A DNA stretch of 64,000 nt from Akkermansiaceae bacterium UBA7331. Lineage in GTDB: Bacteria > Verrucomicrobiota > Verrucomicrobiia > Verrucomicrobiales > Akkermansiaceae. The notes under the pieces were generated by a model. That model made no database searches. It was not told the origin of the DNA and saw only the letters and a program-made list of their open reading frames with translations. The stretch's first letter is position 1; each line of letters opens with the position of its first letter. The stretch is taken from contig DKPP01000011.1 in NCBI GenBank assembly GCA_002471255.1, forward strand, positions 188,922-252,921, given 5' to 3'. Below, one piece after another: positions 43,634 to 52,645 of the stretch. The translations under genes were made by a program, and so were the position numbers.

Positions 43634-44128
43634 ATGATTAAAAATTTTGCTCGTAAAATTGGTGCTGTTTGTGCATTAGTGGCCAGTGTAGTGCTAGTAG
43701 GTTGCGGTGGATCTGGTGATGATGCCGATAAAATTACGCTTCCTTTTGGTCGTTCCTATAATATTACTTGTGAAGGATCGGCTACTAATACCGGTGTTTC
43801 GATGACTGTAGAAATCTTAGAAGGTAATAAGTGTCGCATGACCTATGTAACGGGCATTTCTTCCACTCAAAAGACTGTTACCGGTATTTATGTGTGTGGT
43901 TATTATAACAAGGAAGCAAAGATTTATGATAACGTATCCTTCCAGTATGCATCATCAAATACTGACGGTACCATTGACGGTATTGCCGATACGTTGAACT
44001 TAACTATTTTGAACTTCCCTGTAGATGGTACTCCTGGAGGTCTTCCTGATCCAAATCTTAGTTGGTCTGCCAATATTTCCGGTTTTGGTCGTTTAAGTGG
44101 CACCGGAGCAACAATCCGCATTAACTAA
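43634..44128 (+). CDS. Small lipoprotein, function unknown
   Basis: 164 residues. Lipobox LVGC at residues 21-24 (mature Cys24) followed by GGSGDDAD, typical of an outer-membrane-sorted lipoprotein. The rest is a beta-rich Thr/Asn/Gly body without recognised domain. It follows the ABC protein by 56 bp and has its own terminator. Confidence 0.8.
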   Translation: MIKNFARKIGAVCALVASVVLVGCGGSGDDADKITLPFGRSYNITCEGSATNTGVSMTVEILEGNKCRMTYVTGISSTQKTVTGIYVCGYYNKEAKIYDNVSFQYASSNTDGTIDGIADTLNLTILNFPVDGTPGGLPDPNLSWSANISGFGRLSGTGATIRIN

Positions 44129-44154
44129 TACAGGATTAAGTAATTAATTTTTTG

Positions 44155-44185
44155 CAGCTCATTCATTTGAATGAGCTGTTTTTTT
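44155..44185 (+). terminator. Terminator after the small lipoprotein gene
   Basis: A perfect 11-bp stem (cagctcattca / tgaatgagctg) with a minimal loop and T8. Confidence 0.9.
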
Positions 44186-44219
44186 ATGTCTAAAATATAA
44201 AAAGTTATTCCTGCAAAGT

Positions 44220-44876
44220 TTACTGAGGAATATGATATTCATGAGTATAAGTATGGCCTGCAGGGAATGAGTAAGGAACGATTTGGCAACTCCAAACATC
44301 TTCTTCCCAGCGTTTATCATCTCGCTCATTAGGGGAAATGATTTGTAAATGGCCACAATGGATCCATGGATCGAGAATTAAAGAACTTGCTAGACCTTTA
44401 CCTTTGGCATTTACATAGACGCAACTATGTGAGCTGCCCTTACCCTTATCTCTTACGGTTAGTCCTAAGTAAAAATATTTAAGATGTTTGTGGCGTAAAG
44501 CTGCATAGAGGTCCTGTTGATAATGCCAGCAAAGGCCTCGTTTCTGTAGTTTGCTATTAACGAGAATGTTATTAAACCAACCATACAAAATCACATCATA
44601 ATATCTTGCTAATAGTGCAGATTGTTTAAAGGCGGTGTCGGATATCCATTCCGCCTCTTTACGTGCCTCAGGGAGTTGTGCCTGAGATGGGGGTAAAAGT
44701 GCTAAAAATTTCTCAGTGCCGTCAGCTATTTGTTGTTTGCCATAGGGGGTGCAAAAGGCATTCTCAGGTGGCGGGGTGCAACATGAGGTCATAGATAAAC
44801 AGCCTGCTAGTGCTAAGGCAGAAAGGGAAAATGTCTTTTGATGGTTCACGCGGTGCAATTTTAGATAATTTAGCAA
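44220..44876 (-). CDS. Lipoprotein with transglutaminase-like Cys-His-Asp arrangement
   Basis: 218 residues. Lipobox LAGC at about 23-26 with a second Cys-rich stretch shortly after. In the body, RGLCWHYQQDLYAAL, SHSCVYVNAKG and LILDPW offer a Cys, His and Asp in the order and spacing of transglutaminase/papain-like bacterial proteases. This fold call is inference from three short motifs. Convergent with the lipoprotein gene downstream and divergent from the ABC-F gene. Confidence 0.65.
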   Translation of the reverse strand: MLNYLKLHRVNHQKTFSLSALALAGCLSMTSCCTPPPENAFCTPYGKQQIADGTEKFLALLPPSQAQLPEARKEAEWISDTAFKQSALLARYYDVILYGWFNNILVNSKLQKRGLCWHYQQDLYAALRHKHLKYFYLGLTVRDKGKGSSHSCVYVNAKGKGLASSLILDPWIHCGHLQIISPNERDDKRWEEDVWSCQIVPYSFPAGHTYTHEYHIPQ

Positions 44877-44972
44877 AGATTTCCAAACTCTTTATCCCCA
44901 ATGTGTGCCTTAATTTTGTCACGCTCTTGCCAAATACGAATAGAGAGGTTACACTGCGCCTGCTTATTTATC

Positions 44973-46583
44973 ATGTTGACTATTAAAAATCTTACGAAAG
45001 CCCATGCGGGCAGAACATTGTTCCATTCAACTGAAATGACTATTAACTGGGGCGAACGAGTCGCTTTGGTTGGTCCGAATGGTGCAGGTAAATCTACTTT
45101 ATTCCGAATGATTTTGGGTGAAGATACACCTGATGAGGGCTCAATCAACATTGACGAATACGCTGTAGTTGGTTATTTGCCCCAAGAAGCAGGTGAACCT
45201 AAAGAAGAGACCATTCTTGATATTGCATTAGGTATTACACCTGAGATGGAAAAGGCTATCCACACGATGAAAATGTGTGAGATCCAAAATAAAACCGATT
45301 CTCCCGAATATGCAGATGCTTTGGATACTTTTAATGCCGTAAATGGTTATCAATTGGAGCCAAAAGCAAAAAAAATCTTAAAAGGTCTTTCTTTTAAAGA
45401 GACTGATTTTCACCGCCCGGCTCGTGAAATGTCCGGTGGCTGGGTAATGCGTGCCTATTTGGCTAAATTGTTGGTTTTGGAGCCTGATTTGCTAATGCTC
45501 GACGAACCGACTAACCATTTGGATTTGCTTTCTTTGATTTGGCTTCAAAAGTATCTTAAGAACTACCCTGGTGCCATTTTGATGATTTCCCACGATCGTG
45601 ATTTCATGGATGAATTGATGGAAAACGTGTATGATATCGATAATGAGAGCTTGGTGGAGTATCGTGGTAACTACAGCCAGTTTTTAGAGCAAAAAGACAT
45701 CCGTTTCGATCAATTAACGGCTGCTTATCGCAACCAACAGAAGGAAGTGGAACGTATTCAAGAATTTATTGATCGCTTCCGTTCCATCAACTCCAAAGCA
45801 GGGCAAGTTCAAAGCCGTATTAAGCAATTGGAGAAAATGAAATTGATCCCTAAACCGAAATCCATGCGTAAGGTTTTCAAATTCAATTTCCCACAACCTC
45901 AGCGCAGTACTCAAAAAGTTATTGAGCTTGAAAAAGTTTCTCAATCCTACGGAAAGCATCAAGTGTACTCCGATCTTGATCTTTTAGTAGAGCGCGGTGA
46001 GCGTATGGTATTGGTTGGCCCTAACGGTGCCGGTAAATCTACCTTGTTAAAAATCTTAGCCGGTGTATTGCCTATTGACGGCGGTAAGAGAATCGTAGGC
46101 CCTACGACACGTATCGGGTACTTCTCTCAGGCTAGATCGGAAAACTTAAACCCTGATAATACCGTATTGGAGGAAATCATGAAGAGTAATGGTGAGATTC
46201 GTGAAGAAGAAGCTCGCTCTATTCTTGGCTCATTCTTATTCCGTCGATTGGATGTGGAAAAACGCGTGAGTGTGCTTTCCGGTGGTGAAAAATCACGTTT
46301 AAGTTTGGTGAAGTTCCTTGTGGATCCACCGAACCTTTTGTTAATGGATGAGCCTACCACTCACTTGGACCTTCTTTCCGTAGAAGCTCTTGTTCAGGCA
46401 TTGAAGCACTTTGAAGGTACTTTGGTTTTCATTTCCCACGATGTGCACTTTATTCGTTCTTTGGCAGAAAAGACCTTACACGTCAATAAAGGTACGGTCA
46501 CTCCTTATGCGGGTGGCTACGATTATTATTTGGAAAAATCAGGCCTTTTGGACGATGATAAAGGTGGAATTACCGCAGAATAA
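44973..46583 (+). CDS. ABC-F family ATPase (EttA/Uup-type)
   Basis: 536 residues with two ABC domains and no membrane part. First: GPNGAGKSTLF, MSGGWVMR, LMLDEPTNHLDL. A linker of about 80 charged residues follows (about 235-315). Second: GPNGAGKSTLL, LSGGEKSRL, LLMDEPTTHLDL. ABC-F proteins act on the ribosome, in translation control or antibiotic protection. The start at 44973 (MLTIKNLTK) is the family N-terminus. The subfamily cannot be settled by eye. Confidence 0.93.
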   Translation: MLTIKNLTKAHAGRTLFHSTEMTINWGERVALVGPNGAGKSTLFRMILGEDTPDEGSINIDEYAVVGYLPQEAGEPKEETILDIALGITPEMEKAIHTMKMCEIQNKTDSPEYADALDTFNAVNGYQLEPKAKKILKGLSFKETDFHRPAREMSGGWVMRAYLAKLLVLEPDLLMLDEPTNHLDLLSLIWLQKYLKNYPGAILMISHDRDFMDELMENVYDIDNESLVEYRGNYSQFLEQKDIRFDQLTAAYRNQQKEVERIQEFIDRFRSINSKAGQVQSRIKQLEKMKLIPKPKSMRKVFKFNFPQPQRSTQKVIELEKVSQSYGKHQVYSDLDLLVERGERMVLVGPNGAGKSTLLKILAGVLPIDGGKRIVGPTTRIGYFSQARSENLNPDNTVLEEIMKSNGEIREEEARSILGSFLFRRLDVEKRVSVLSGGEKSRLSLVKFLVDPPNLLLMDEPTTHLDLLSVEALVQALKHFEGTLVFISHDVHFIRSLAEKTLHVNKGTVTPYAGGYDYYLEKSGLLDDDKGGITAE

Positions 46584-46649
46584 ATAACGATTTTTATGGC
46601 AAGGCAAAGCTTTGTCAGATAGTATAACACAAGATTAATTAACTAAATC

Positions 46650-47396
46650 ATGCAAAGATTAGCAGGAAAAACAGCTATTGTAACGGGTGCAGGCCGTGGT
46701 ATCGGTAATGCTATTGCCCGTCGATTCGCCTCAGAAGGTGCCAAAGTCGTTCTCATTAGCAGAAGTCATGGTAGCTGCTCTGGTGCAGCAGATGAGATTA
46801 ATGAAGAGTTTCCTAATTCATGTAAGGCATTTGCTTGCGATGTAGCCGATTACAACGCCGTGCAAGATGTAGCCACCGCAATTTTACAGGAATTTCCTCA
46901 AATTGACATTTTGGTTAACAACGCCGGCATCACTCGTGATACCTTGATGCTTCGTATGAAGGAAGAAGATTGGGATCTCGTGCTTGATACCAACTTAAAG
47001 AGTGCTTTTAACATGGTTAAGGCTTTCCAACGTATTTTGATGAAGTCTCCTGCCGGTCGTATTATCAATATGACTTCCGTAGTAGGCATCACCGGTAACA
47101 TTGGTCAGGCAAACTATGCTGCGTCCAAGGCAGGTATGATTGGTTTTACCAAGGCTATTGCTCAAGAGTTTGCTAGCCGTAAAGTTACCAGTAATGCGAT
47201 CGCCCCGGGTTTCATCGCTACTGAGATGACTGATGCTATCCCTGAAAAGATTAAGGAAGATTTGTTGAAAAAGATTCCTTTGCATACATTGGGTGAAGTA
47301 GAAGATATTGCTGCCTTGTCAGCTTTCTTGGCTTCTGACGAATCACGCTACATTACCGGTCAAGTCGTGACCTGTGATGGTGGTATGACTATGTAA
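46650..47396 (+). CDS. fabG: 3-oxoacyl-[acyl-carrier-protein] reductase
   Basis: 248 residues. Reduces beta-ketoacyl-ACP with NADPH in fatty-acid elongation. TGAGRGIGNAIA, NNAGITRDTLMLRMKEEDW (typical FabG), Ser in NMTSVVG, YAASKAGMIGFTKA, and PGFIATEMTD. The other fab genes are not in the window. Confidence 0.93.
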   Translation: MQRLAGKTAIVTGAGRGIGNAIARRFASEGAKVVLISRSHGSCSGAADEINEEFPNSCKAFACDVADYNAVQDVATAILQEFPQIDILVNNAGITRDTLMLRMKEEDWDLVLDTNLKSAFNMVKAFQRILMKSPAGRIINMTSVVGITGNIGQANYAASKAGMIGFTKAIAQEFASRKVTSNAIAPGFIATEMTDAIPEKIKEDLLKKIPLHTLGEVEDIAALSAFLASDESRYITGQVVTCDGGMTM

Positions 47397-47407
47397 GTCA
47401 TTTAATT

Positions 47408-48607
47408 ATGAATACGCGGTGGGCCGAAGTCTGCTTAGGTTTGATCATGCTTTGCTTGACTCAGTGTGATCAAGATAAGCCCAGGCCCTTAGATGATGAG
47501 GCTCGTCGCGTAACAAATACTCAAGCTTGGGCTTCTCAAAGAGAATCTCTACGCTTAAAACAAACGGGTATCGAGGCCGAGGTAAAGGAAGAATTACCTC
47601 CGGGCTCGCCCGCTCCTGAATTGTTTGAACTAACTCAGGAAATTTATAATCTTTTTGATAAAAATTCCTCCTTTAAGGAATGGCAAGCCTATGATGAAAT
47701 CATTCCGGCAGCCGGTTCCTCACTTAAAATGATCCCCATTAAAGGAGGGAGTTTCCTTATGGGTAGTCCTGCCTCGGAGCCGTTGAGAAAACCTGATGAG
47801 GGGCCTGTACATGAAGTGTCGGTGGGTGATTTTTGGATGTCTGAAATAGAAATACCATGGCAATTATACACTGCTTTTATGGAAAACGGACGCCCTCGCT
47901 CCAAGGCCGGTGAATTGCTTGAAAAACGTACTGATGATGAATTGTGGGATGCTGTGACTCAGCCTACCGCCCCCTATGCGTCGATGAATTTAGGTATGGG
48001 CAACGGATATGAGAAAGATATGCCTGCTATTGCCATGTCTCATCACGCAGCTAATAAATTTTGCGAATGGCTCAGTGCTCAAACCGGACGATATTACCGT
48101 TTACCGACGGAAGCGGAATGGGAATATGCTTGTCGTTCGGGTGGACAAGAAGCTTATCCCTTTGGCAAGGAAGAATCAAAATTGGATGATTATGCATGGT
48201 ATTGGAATAATTCCAATGACCGATACCAACGTGTAAAAAGCAAAAAACCTAATGCATGGGGGCTCTATGATATGAATGGCAATGTTGCCGAATGGGTGCT
48301 TGATTCATATCAACCTAATGCTTATTCCTCAAGGGAGGGTAAAATAAATAATAACCCTGTTAATATTGTGGCCGGAGCCCCTCATGTGGTACGAGGTGGC
48401 TCATGGGATGATGACCCCGATCGATTGAGAAGTGCCGCTCGCCGAGCCAGTTCCCCTTCATGGAATCAAACAGATCCCCAAAATCCCAAAAGTATCTGGT
48501 ATTTGACGGATGGTGGAATGGTTGGTTTTCGTGTAGTACGTCCTAAATCCATACCTCCTCTCACGACAGTTCATCGCTGGTGGAACTTTTCCAAGGGCGA
48601 ACCTTAA
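47408..48607 (+). CDS. FGE-sulfatase (SUMF1) domain lipoprotein
   Basis: 399 residues. Probable lipoprotein (LCLTQC, Cys about residue 20). Residues 110-390 form a formylglycine-generating-enzyme fold: IKGGSFLMGSP, EIPWQLYTAFM, YRLPTEAEWEYACR, WGLYDMNGNVAEWVLD, RGGSWDD, and GFRVVRP. True FGE oxidises a sulfatase Cys with a Cys pair near the C-terminus; no such pair is evident. It may therefore be a lectin-like or structural member. No sulfatase gene is in the window. Confidence 0.85.
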   Translation: MNTRWAEVCLGLIMLCLTQCDQDKPRPLDDEARRVTNTQAWASQRESLRLKQTGIEAEVKEELPPGSPAPELFELTQEIYNLFDKNSSFKEWQAYDEIIPAAGSSLKMIPIKGGSFLMGSPASEPLRKPDEGPVHEVSVGDFWMSEIEIPWQLYTAFMENGRPRSKAGELLEKRTDDELWDAVTQPTAPYASMNLGMGNGYEKDMPAIAMSHHAANKFCEWLSAQTGRYYRLPTEAEWEYACRSGGQEAYPFGKEESKLDDYAWYWNNSNDRYQRVKSKKPNAWGLYDMNGNVAEWVLDSYQPNAYSSREGKINNNPVNIVAGAPHVVRGGSWDDDPDRLRSAARRASSPSWNQTDPQNPKSIWYLTDGGMVGFRVVRPKSIPPLTTVHRWWNFSKGEP

Positions 48608-48746
48608 TATTAATTGCGTTTAGTAGGCATTTAGTGATGTCTATCAAACGTTTATTTCGATAGGATTAGATTGACTTTTGCCGTAAATACGGAAGATAAT
48701 ACTACTACTTCAATGGTGACACTATCGGAGTAATAAAAATAACGCT

Positions 48747-49649
48747 ATGAAAACCTTTATTATATTATTATCAATAGTTTGCTCGAGCCTATTGGGATAT
48801 GGCGATTTGATTAAAGAGCCTATTGTCTTGGATCAAACAATTCCCGTGCCTCCCAATGCTGAAATTTTAAAGGATCCGAAAAGTCAGGCGCATCGATTAA
48901 AAGCTTTGTTGGATGCCGGGGATTTAAAGTCATTCTATCTTTCGTCGAAAACATGTTTTGATGGATTGAAAAAACCTTATGATAAGGGCGTCACAAAGTT
49001 TGATTTGAGTGATTGTCTCTGGTGTTATTATTATTACGTGGCGGCTCCTCTTTTTTCGGACCTGACTGAGGATGAGATAGAATGGTTACGGAAAAATTAT
49101 CAGCATGATTTGAATGTAAAATGCCATATTACCAGATTGCTAGGGAAATATGTTTCCGATGATAATAAGTATCTTAAACCTTCTGCGGAAAAGCTCTCAG
49201 TAACTACCTTGCAGCTTAGTCATCTGTTGGCTTCTTATTATGCAGCAGCGATGAAAACATTTTATGATCATTACGATCGATGGTGGTTTGAGAAGATGAA
49301 AAAGCATAATCAAAAAATGTTTTCTTCCGAGATCACTCGAAACGATTGGAATCGACTTACTGATCAATTTAATGGTCAGACAAGCCGTAATAATGAGGCG
49401 GGCACGGGCCTCAGAGGGCAAGAGGAAGATTTTATTAAGCTCTTATTAAGTCTTTATCCTAAGAATTTGGCAATGGTGAAGAAGTATATCTTTATGGCGG
49501 GCTACCAGGAGGATGAATATTATGATTTGATCGATTTCAATTTAGGAAAAACCCCTGAAGCCACGTTTTTATTACGTGGTGTTCCAAAGCCCAATAATCC
49601 TGTCGATTATGATTTGAAAGAGTTTGTATTGAGAAAGAAAAAGAAGTGA
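48747..49649 (+). CDS. Secreted protein, function unknown
   Basis: 300 residues. Signal peptide (about residues 1-19, LLSIVCSSLLGYG), then a mostly helical body rich in Tyr, Lys and Leu (LWCYYYYVAAPLFSD, LSHLLASYYAAAMKTFYDHYDRWW). No recognised domain. Monocistronic with a gap of 140 bp before it. Confidence 0.7.
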   Translation: MKTFIILLSIVCSSLLGYGDLIKEPIVLDQTIPVPPNAEILKDPKSQAHRLKALLDAGDLKSFYLSSKTCFDGLKKPYDKGVTKFDLSDCLWCYYYYVAAPLFSDLTEDEIEWLRKNYQHDLNVKCHITRLLGKYVSDDNKYLKPSAEKLSVTTLQLSHLLASYYAAAMKTFYDHYDRWWFEKMKKHNQKMFSSEITRNDWNRLTDQFNGQTSRNNEAGTGLRGQEEDFIKLLLSLYPKNLAMVKKYIFMAGYQEDEYYDLIDFNLGKTPEATFLLRGVPKPNNPVDYDLKEFVLRKKKK

Positions 49650-49677
49650 TCGATTTCTTCGATATTTCATATTACAA

Positions 49678-49713
49678 AAAAACGCCATCTGATGTTTAAA
49701 TCAGATGGCGTTA
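49678..49713. terminator. Terminator between the unknown secreted-protein gene and tsf
   Basis: A 12-bp stem (acgccatctgat / atcagatggcgt) with a T-run on the minus strand, serving rpsB-tsf. It may also stop the convergent transcript. Confidence 0.85.
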
Positions 49714-49734
49714 AATATTTAGGGGAACTTAAAA

Positions 49735-50607
49735 TTAAGCACCTAATTGGTCGCGAACGAAGGCAGAGATGGCGATGGTGTCGCCAAGTTCTTTACCGAT
49801 GTTAGCAATCAAGGTTTCCACGGTGATGGAAGGATCTTTTACGAAGCCTTGGTTAAGAAGGCAAGATTGTGCGTAAAGAGCCTTAAGCTTGCCAGGAAGG
49901 ATCTTGTCGAGCAAATGCTCCGGCTTACCTTCTTGGATGAGCTGAGTGCGTGCGATTTCTTGTTCTTCAGCGATGAACTTAGGATCCAATTCGGTGGAGC
50001 TGATGCTCTTTGGAGCTGCAGCTGCGATATGGAGGGTTAAGTCCTTCACGAGAGTTTGGAATGCTTCGGAATCTACAGATTCAGGCTTGGTAGCGGTTAC
50101 TGCGATGAGAACGCCAACTTTACCACCTGCGTGGATGTAAGAAGCAACTTTGCCGGCTCCTTCAACGGAGAGGCGGTTGAACTTACGAAGGCTCATGTTT
50201 TCACCGATAGCACTGCAAGCTGCCTTGATGCCTTCTTCTACGGAACCTTCACCCATTGGGATTTGAAGAGCTTCGTCTAAGTCTTTGGCTGTAGAAGCTG
50301 TAAGTGTGCTTGCTACTTGGTTTACGAGACCTTGGAACTTGTCGCCTTTGGCGCAGAAGTCGGTTTCGCAGTTAAGTTCAAGAATGATGCCGGACTTACC
50401 GTCTTCAGCAACGATTGCGCGTACTACGCCTTCGTTTGCGTCACGGTCAGCTTTGGCGGCTGCCTTAGCAATACCTTTTTCGCGAAGGTATTTTACGGCT
50501 GCGTCCATATCACCATTACATTCAGTAAGGGCTTTTTTGCAGTCCATCATGCCCGCGTCAGTTTTGTCGCGTAGGGCTTTTACGATAGCGGCTGTAATTT
50601 CTGCCAT
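49735..50607 (-). CDS. tsf: Translation elongation factor Ts
   Basis: 290 residues. Guanine exchange factor for EF-Tu. N-terminal LRDKTDAGMMDCKKALTECNGDMDAAVKYLREKG is the UBA-like family signature, and LELNCETDFCAK follows. Second gene of the rpsB-tsf operon, 23 bp after rpsB. Confidence 0.97.
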   Translation of the reverse strand: MAEITAAIVKALRDKTDAGMMDCKKALTECNGDMDAAVKYLREKGIAKAAAKADRDANEGVVRAIVAEDGKSGIILELNCETDFCAKGDKFQGLVNQVASTLTASTAKDLDEALQIPMGEGSVEEGIKAACSAIGENMSLRKFNRLSVEGAGKVASYIHAGGKVGVLIAVTATKPESVDSEAFQTLVKDLTLHIAAAAPKSISSTELDPKFIAEEQEIARTQLIQEGKPEHLLDKILPGKLKALYAQSCLLNQGFVKDPSITVETLIANIGKELGDTIAISAFVRDQLGA

Positions 50608-50630
50608 AATGATTGTTGTGTAAATGGGGA

Positions 50631-51317
50631 TTAGTTAGCGCCTTTAGCTTGGTTGATAGCGTCAACCATGCAGCTGAGGATAAGACGGATGGAGCGAACT
50701 GCGTCGTCGTTACCAGGGATTGGAAGTTCAATACCCTTAGGATCGGAGTTGGAGTCAACGAGTGCGCATACAGGGATGTTCAAGCGATGAGCTTCGCGGA
50801 TAGCGATGTCTTCGTGATCAGCACCGATAGCTACCATGATGTCTGGAGAACCACCCATGGTACGGATACCTTGAAGGTTGCGCTCAAGTTTTTGGCGTTC
50901 ACGGTCCAAGGAAGCGAGTTCCTTTTTGGACATGCTCTTGAATTCAGGAGTCTTTTCGATGTTTTCCAAGTAGGAAAGGCGTTCGATGCTCTTACGGATG
51001 GTGCTCATGTTGGTGAGCATGCCACCCAACCAGCGGTGGTTGACGTAGTATTGTCCGGTAGCTTCAGCAGCTTCACGAACGGCGTCTTGTGCCTGGCGTT
51101 TGCAGCCAACGAAAAGGATCTTCTTGTTGCGACGAGCAAGATCAGCAAGGAGGGCGCAAGCCTTGTCCAAGCACTTTTCAGTTTCTTCGAGGTTGATGAT
51201 ATGAATACCGGCCTTGTCCTTAAGGAGATATTTCTTCATGCTTGGGTGCCACTTACGGGTTTGGTGACCAAAGTGAACGCCGGCATCTACCATCTGGTTG
51301 ATCAAATCGTTAATCAT
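50631..51317 (-). CDS. rpsB: 30S ribosomal protein S2
   Basis: 228 residues. VDAGVHFGHQTRKWHPSMKKYLL and NHRWLGGMLTNMSTIRKSIERL are diagnostic of bacterial S2, and PVCALVDSNSDPKGIELPIPGNDDAVRSI closes the fold. Normal length without the long C-terminal extensions seen in some phyla. Expressed from the promoter at 51437-51465 with a leader of about 110 nt. Confidence 0.97.
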   Translation of the reverse strand: MINDLINQMVDAGVHFGHQTRKWHPSMKKYLLKDKAGIHIINLEETEKCLDKACALLADLARRNKKILFVGCKRQAQDAVREAAEATGQYYVNHRWLGGMLTNMSTIRKSIERLSYLENIEKTPEFKSMSKKELASLDRERQKLERNLQGIRTMGGSPDIMVAIGADHEDIAIREAHRLNIPVCALVDSNSDPKGIELPIPGNDDAVRSIRLILSCMVDAINQAKGAN

Positions 51318-51371
51318 AATGTGTATCTATATGTGTTCCCCCTTAAGCAGGAGGAGCTGTTGTGTGGGAAT

Positions 51372-51420
51372 TCGATTGCTTGTTTTTTCCTTCCTCTTCC
51401 CCTTGTTCAGATGCAATCGA
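51372..51420 (-). promoter_or_regulatory. Long-range hairpin in the rpsB leader
   Basis: In the minus-strand leader, tcgattgc (51413-51420) can pair perfectly with gcaatcga (51372-51379), enclosing a purine-rich loop. S2 represses its own mRNA through leader structures in other bacteria. This one is a candidate only. Confidence 0.35.
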
Positions 51421-51436
51421 CACGGAAGGGACTGGA

Positions 51437-51465
51437 AATCTAGTGAAAATACCACTGATTGTCAA
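51437..51465 (-). promoter_or_regulatory. Sigma-70 type promoter of rpsB-tsf
   Basis: On the minus strand a TTGACA (51465-51460) and a TAGATT (51442-51437) are separated by exactly 17 bp. Transcription should start near 51430. Confidence 0.65.
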
Positions 51466-51894
51466 AGTTTATTACTTAATAATTGGCTAAATTCGTGTAT
51501 GTTTGATCTGTTTTTCATACTTATTTGATAGGCTTGTTTTCTTTGAAGCGTATTTCATTACAGATATTGGTTCGATTTCGATGTTTTTAGAGTAAAATTT
51601 GTTTAAGTATGCTTAACTATCTGCTGTGCTGACGAGATATGGCGGTATGAATTGTCATGCAAGATTTCCAAGTTTAATTTTTCTATAACTTATTAATAAT
51701 TATTTATTTTTAATTTTTGTGTTATGGTGGTGGCATGGCTTTTCAGTGAAAAAAATGGTTGAACCCTACGTGATATTATCGTAACAACAACCGCGATGCT
51801 ACTCAGTGTGACGGCTGATAGCACATGTCAGATTAATTAAGGTGGTTGCCTTTCCAAAGAGTGGAGACGGACTAATTACCGAACGTAATTAAGC
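51466..51894 (+). promoter_or_regulatory. AT-rich gap and candidate structured leader of the 3D-domain gene
   Basis: No gene is supported. From about 51780 the RNA could fold: tgcta-c-tcag pairs with ctga-tagca (51795-51822 region), and aattac pairs with gtaatt just before the ATG. I compared it with the c-di-AMP (ydaO) riboswitch, which controls wall hydrolases in other phyla, and did not find its conserved core. Confidence 0.35.
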
Positions 51895-52551
51895 ATGAAT
51901 TATAGAAAAATTGTATCAATGTTTTGCGTCGTGCTAGGGTTAGCCCTTGCTCAAGGCGCGGCAGGAAGTGCAAGTCCGTCTTCAAGTAAGAAAGAGTCTA
52001 CTTCACAAGTGGCTCGTGGGTTTGTGCAGCCTTTGGCCCCCAGTCCATCGGCTAAGCCATCAAGTAAGTTGCCAAAATTAGGTCGTGATAAGCATAGTAT
52101 GCCTTTTTATCACGCTGAGCAACGAAATCGCGTTGTGAGAACAACGGCCTATACGCATTCAGAAAGTGATCACCGAGTTTATGGTGCGAAAAATGCTATT
52201 GGGACATCCTTAAAATACACTTCGACCGTCCGTAGCGCCGCTGCAGATTGGTCCGTTTATCCTTTAGGTACAACATTCCGCATTAAGGGTCAGCCTTATT
52301 TGTACGTTGTTGATGACTACGGTAGTGCCTTGGTAGGTACGGGAACGATTGATATTTATCAACCGACACGCTCGTTGATGCGTAGTTGGGGTCGTCGTTA
52401 CGTAGAAATCACTATTGTACGATGGGGGTGTCCGGAAGCGAGTATGGATGTATTAAGCCAAAGACGGGGTTATAAGCATTGCAAAAAAATGCTTACATCT
52501 CTTAAGCATCGTACCGATAATGGTTACTATGCTAAGGCTGAGACGAAATAA
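51895..52551 (+). CDS. Secreted 3D-domain protein (putative cell-wall enzyme)
   Basis: 218 residues. Signal peptide (MNYRKIVSMFCVVLGLALAQGAAG), a Ser/Pro/Lys linker, then a 3D (Asp-Asp-Asp) domain at about 80-180: RTTAYTHSESDH, YVVDDYGSALVGTGTIDIYQP, and WGRRYVEITI. 3D domains form the catalytic barrel of MltA/RlpA-like lytic transglycosylases acting on peptidoglycan. The third Asp is in TIDIY. Expected in the periplasm. Confidence 0.82.
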   Translation: MNYRKIVSMFCVVLGLALAQGAAGSASPSSSKKESTSQVARGFVQPLAPSPSAKPSSKLPKLGRDKHSMPFYHAEQRNRVVRTTAYTHSESDHRVYGAKNAIGTSLKYTSTVRSAAADWSVYPLGTTFRIKGQPYLYVVDDYGSALVGTGTIDIYQPTRSLMRSWGRRYVEITIVRWGCPEASMDVLSQRRGYKHCKKMLTSLKHRTDNGYYAKAETK

Positions 52552-52574
52552 TCTTTACCAAGTTTCATTTATAC

Positions 52575-52606
52575 AAACCTCGCACTGACATGGTGCGAGG
52601 TTTTTT
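52575..52606 (+). terminator. Terminator after the 3D-domain gene
   Basis: A perfect stem of 11 bp (aaacctcgcac / gtgcgaggttt) followed by T6. Confidence 0.9.
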
Positions 52607-52645
52607 CTATTCACTCATTAAGGTGATGTATGTAGGATAGGCTAA

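Noticed and set aside
50285..51443. Plus-strand frames opposite tsf and rpsB
   Set aside because: Antisense shadows of highly conserved translation genes.
51780..51894. c-di-AMP (ydaO) riboswitch
   Set aside because: The conserved core segments of the class could not be found; only generic hairpins remain.
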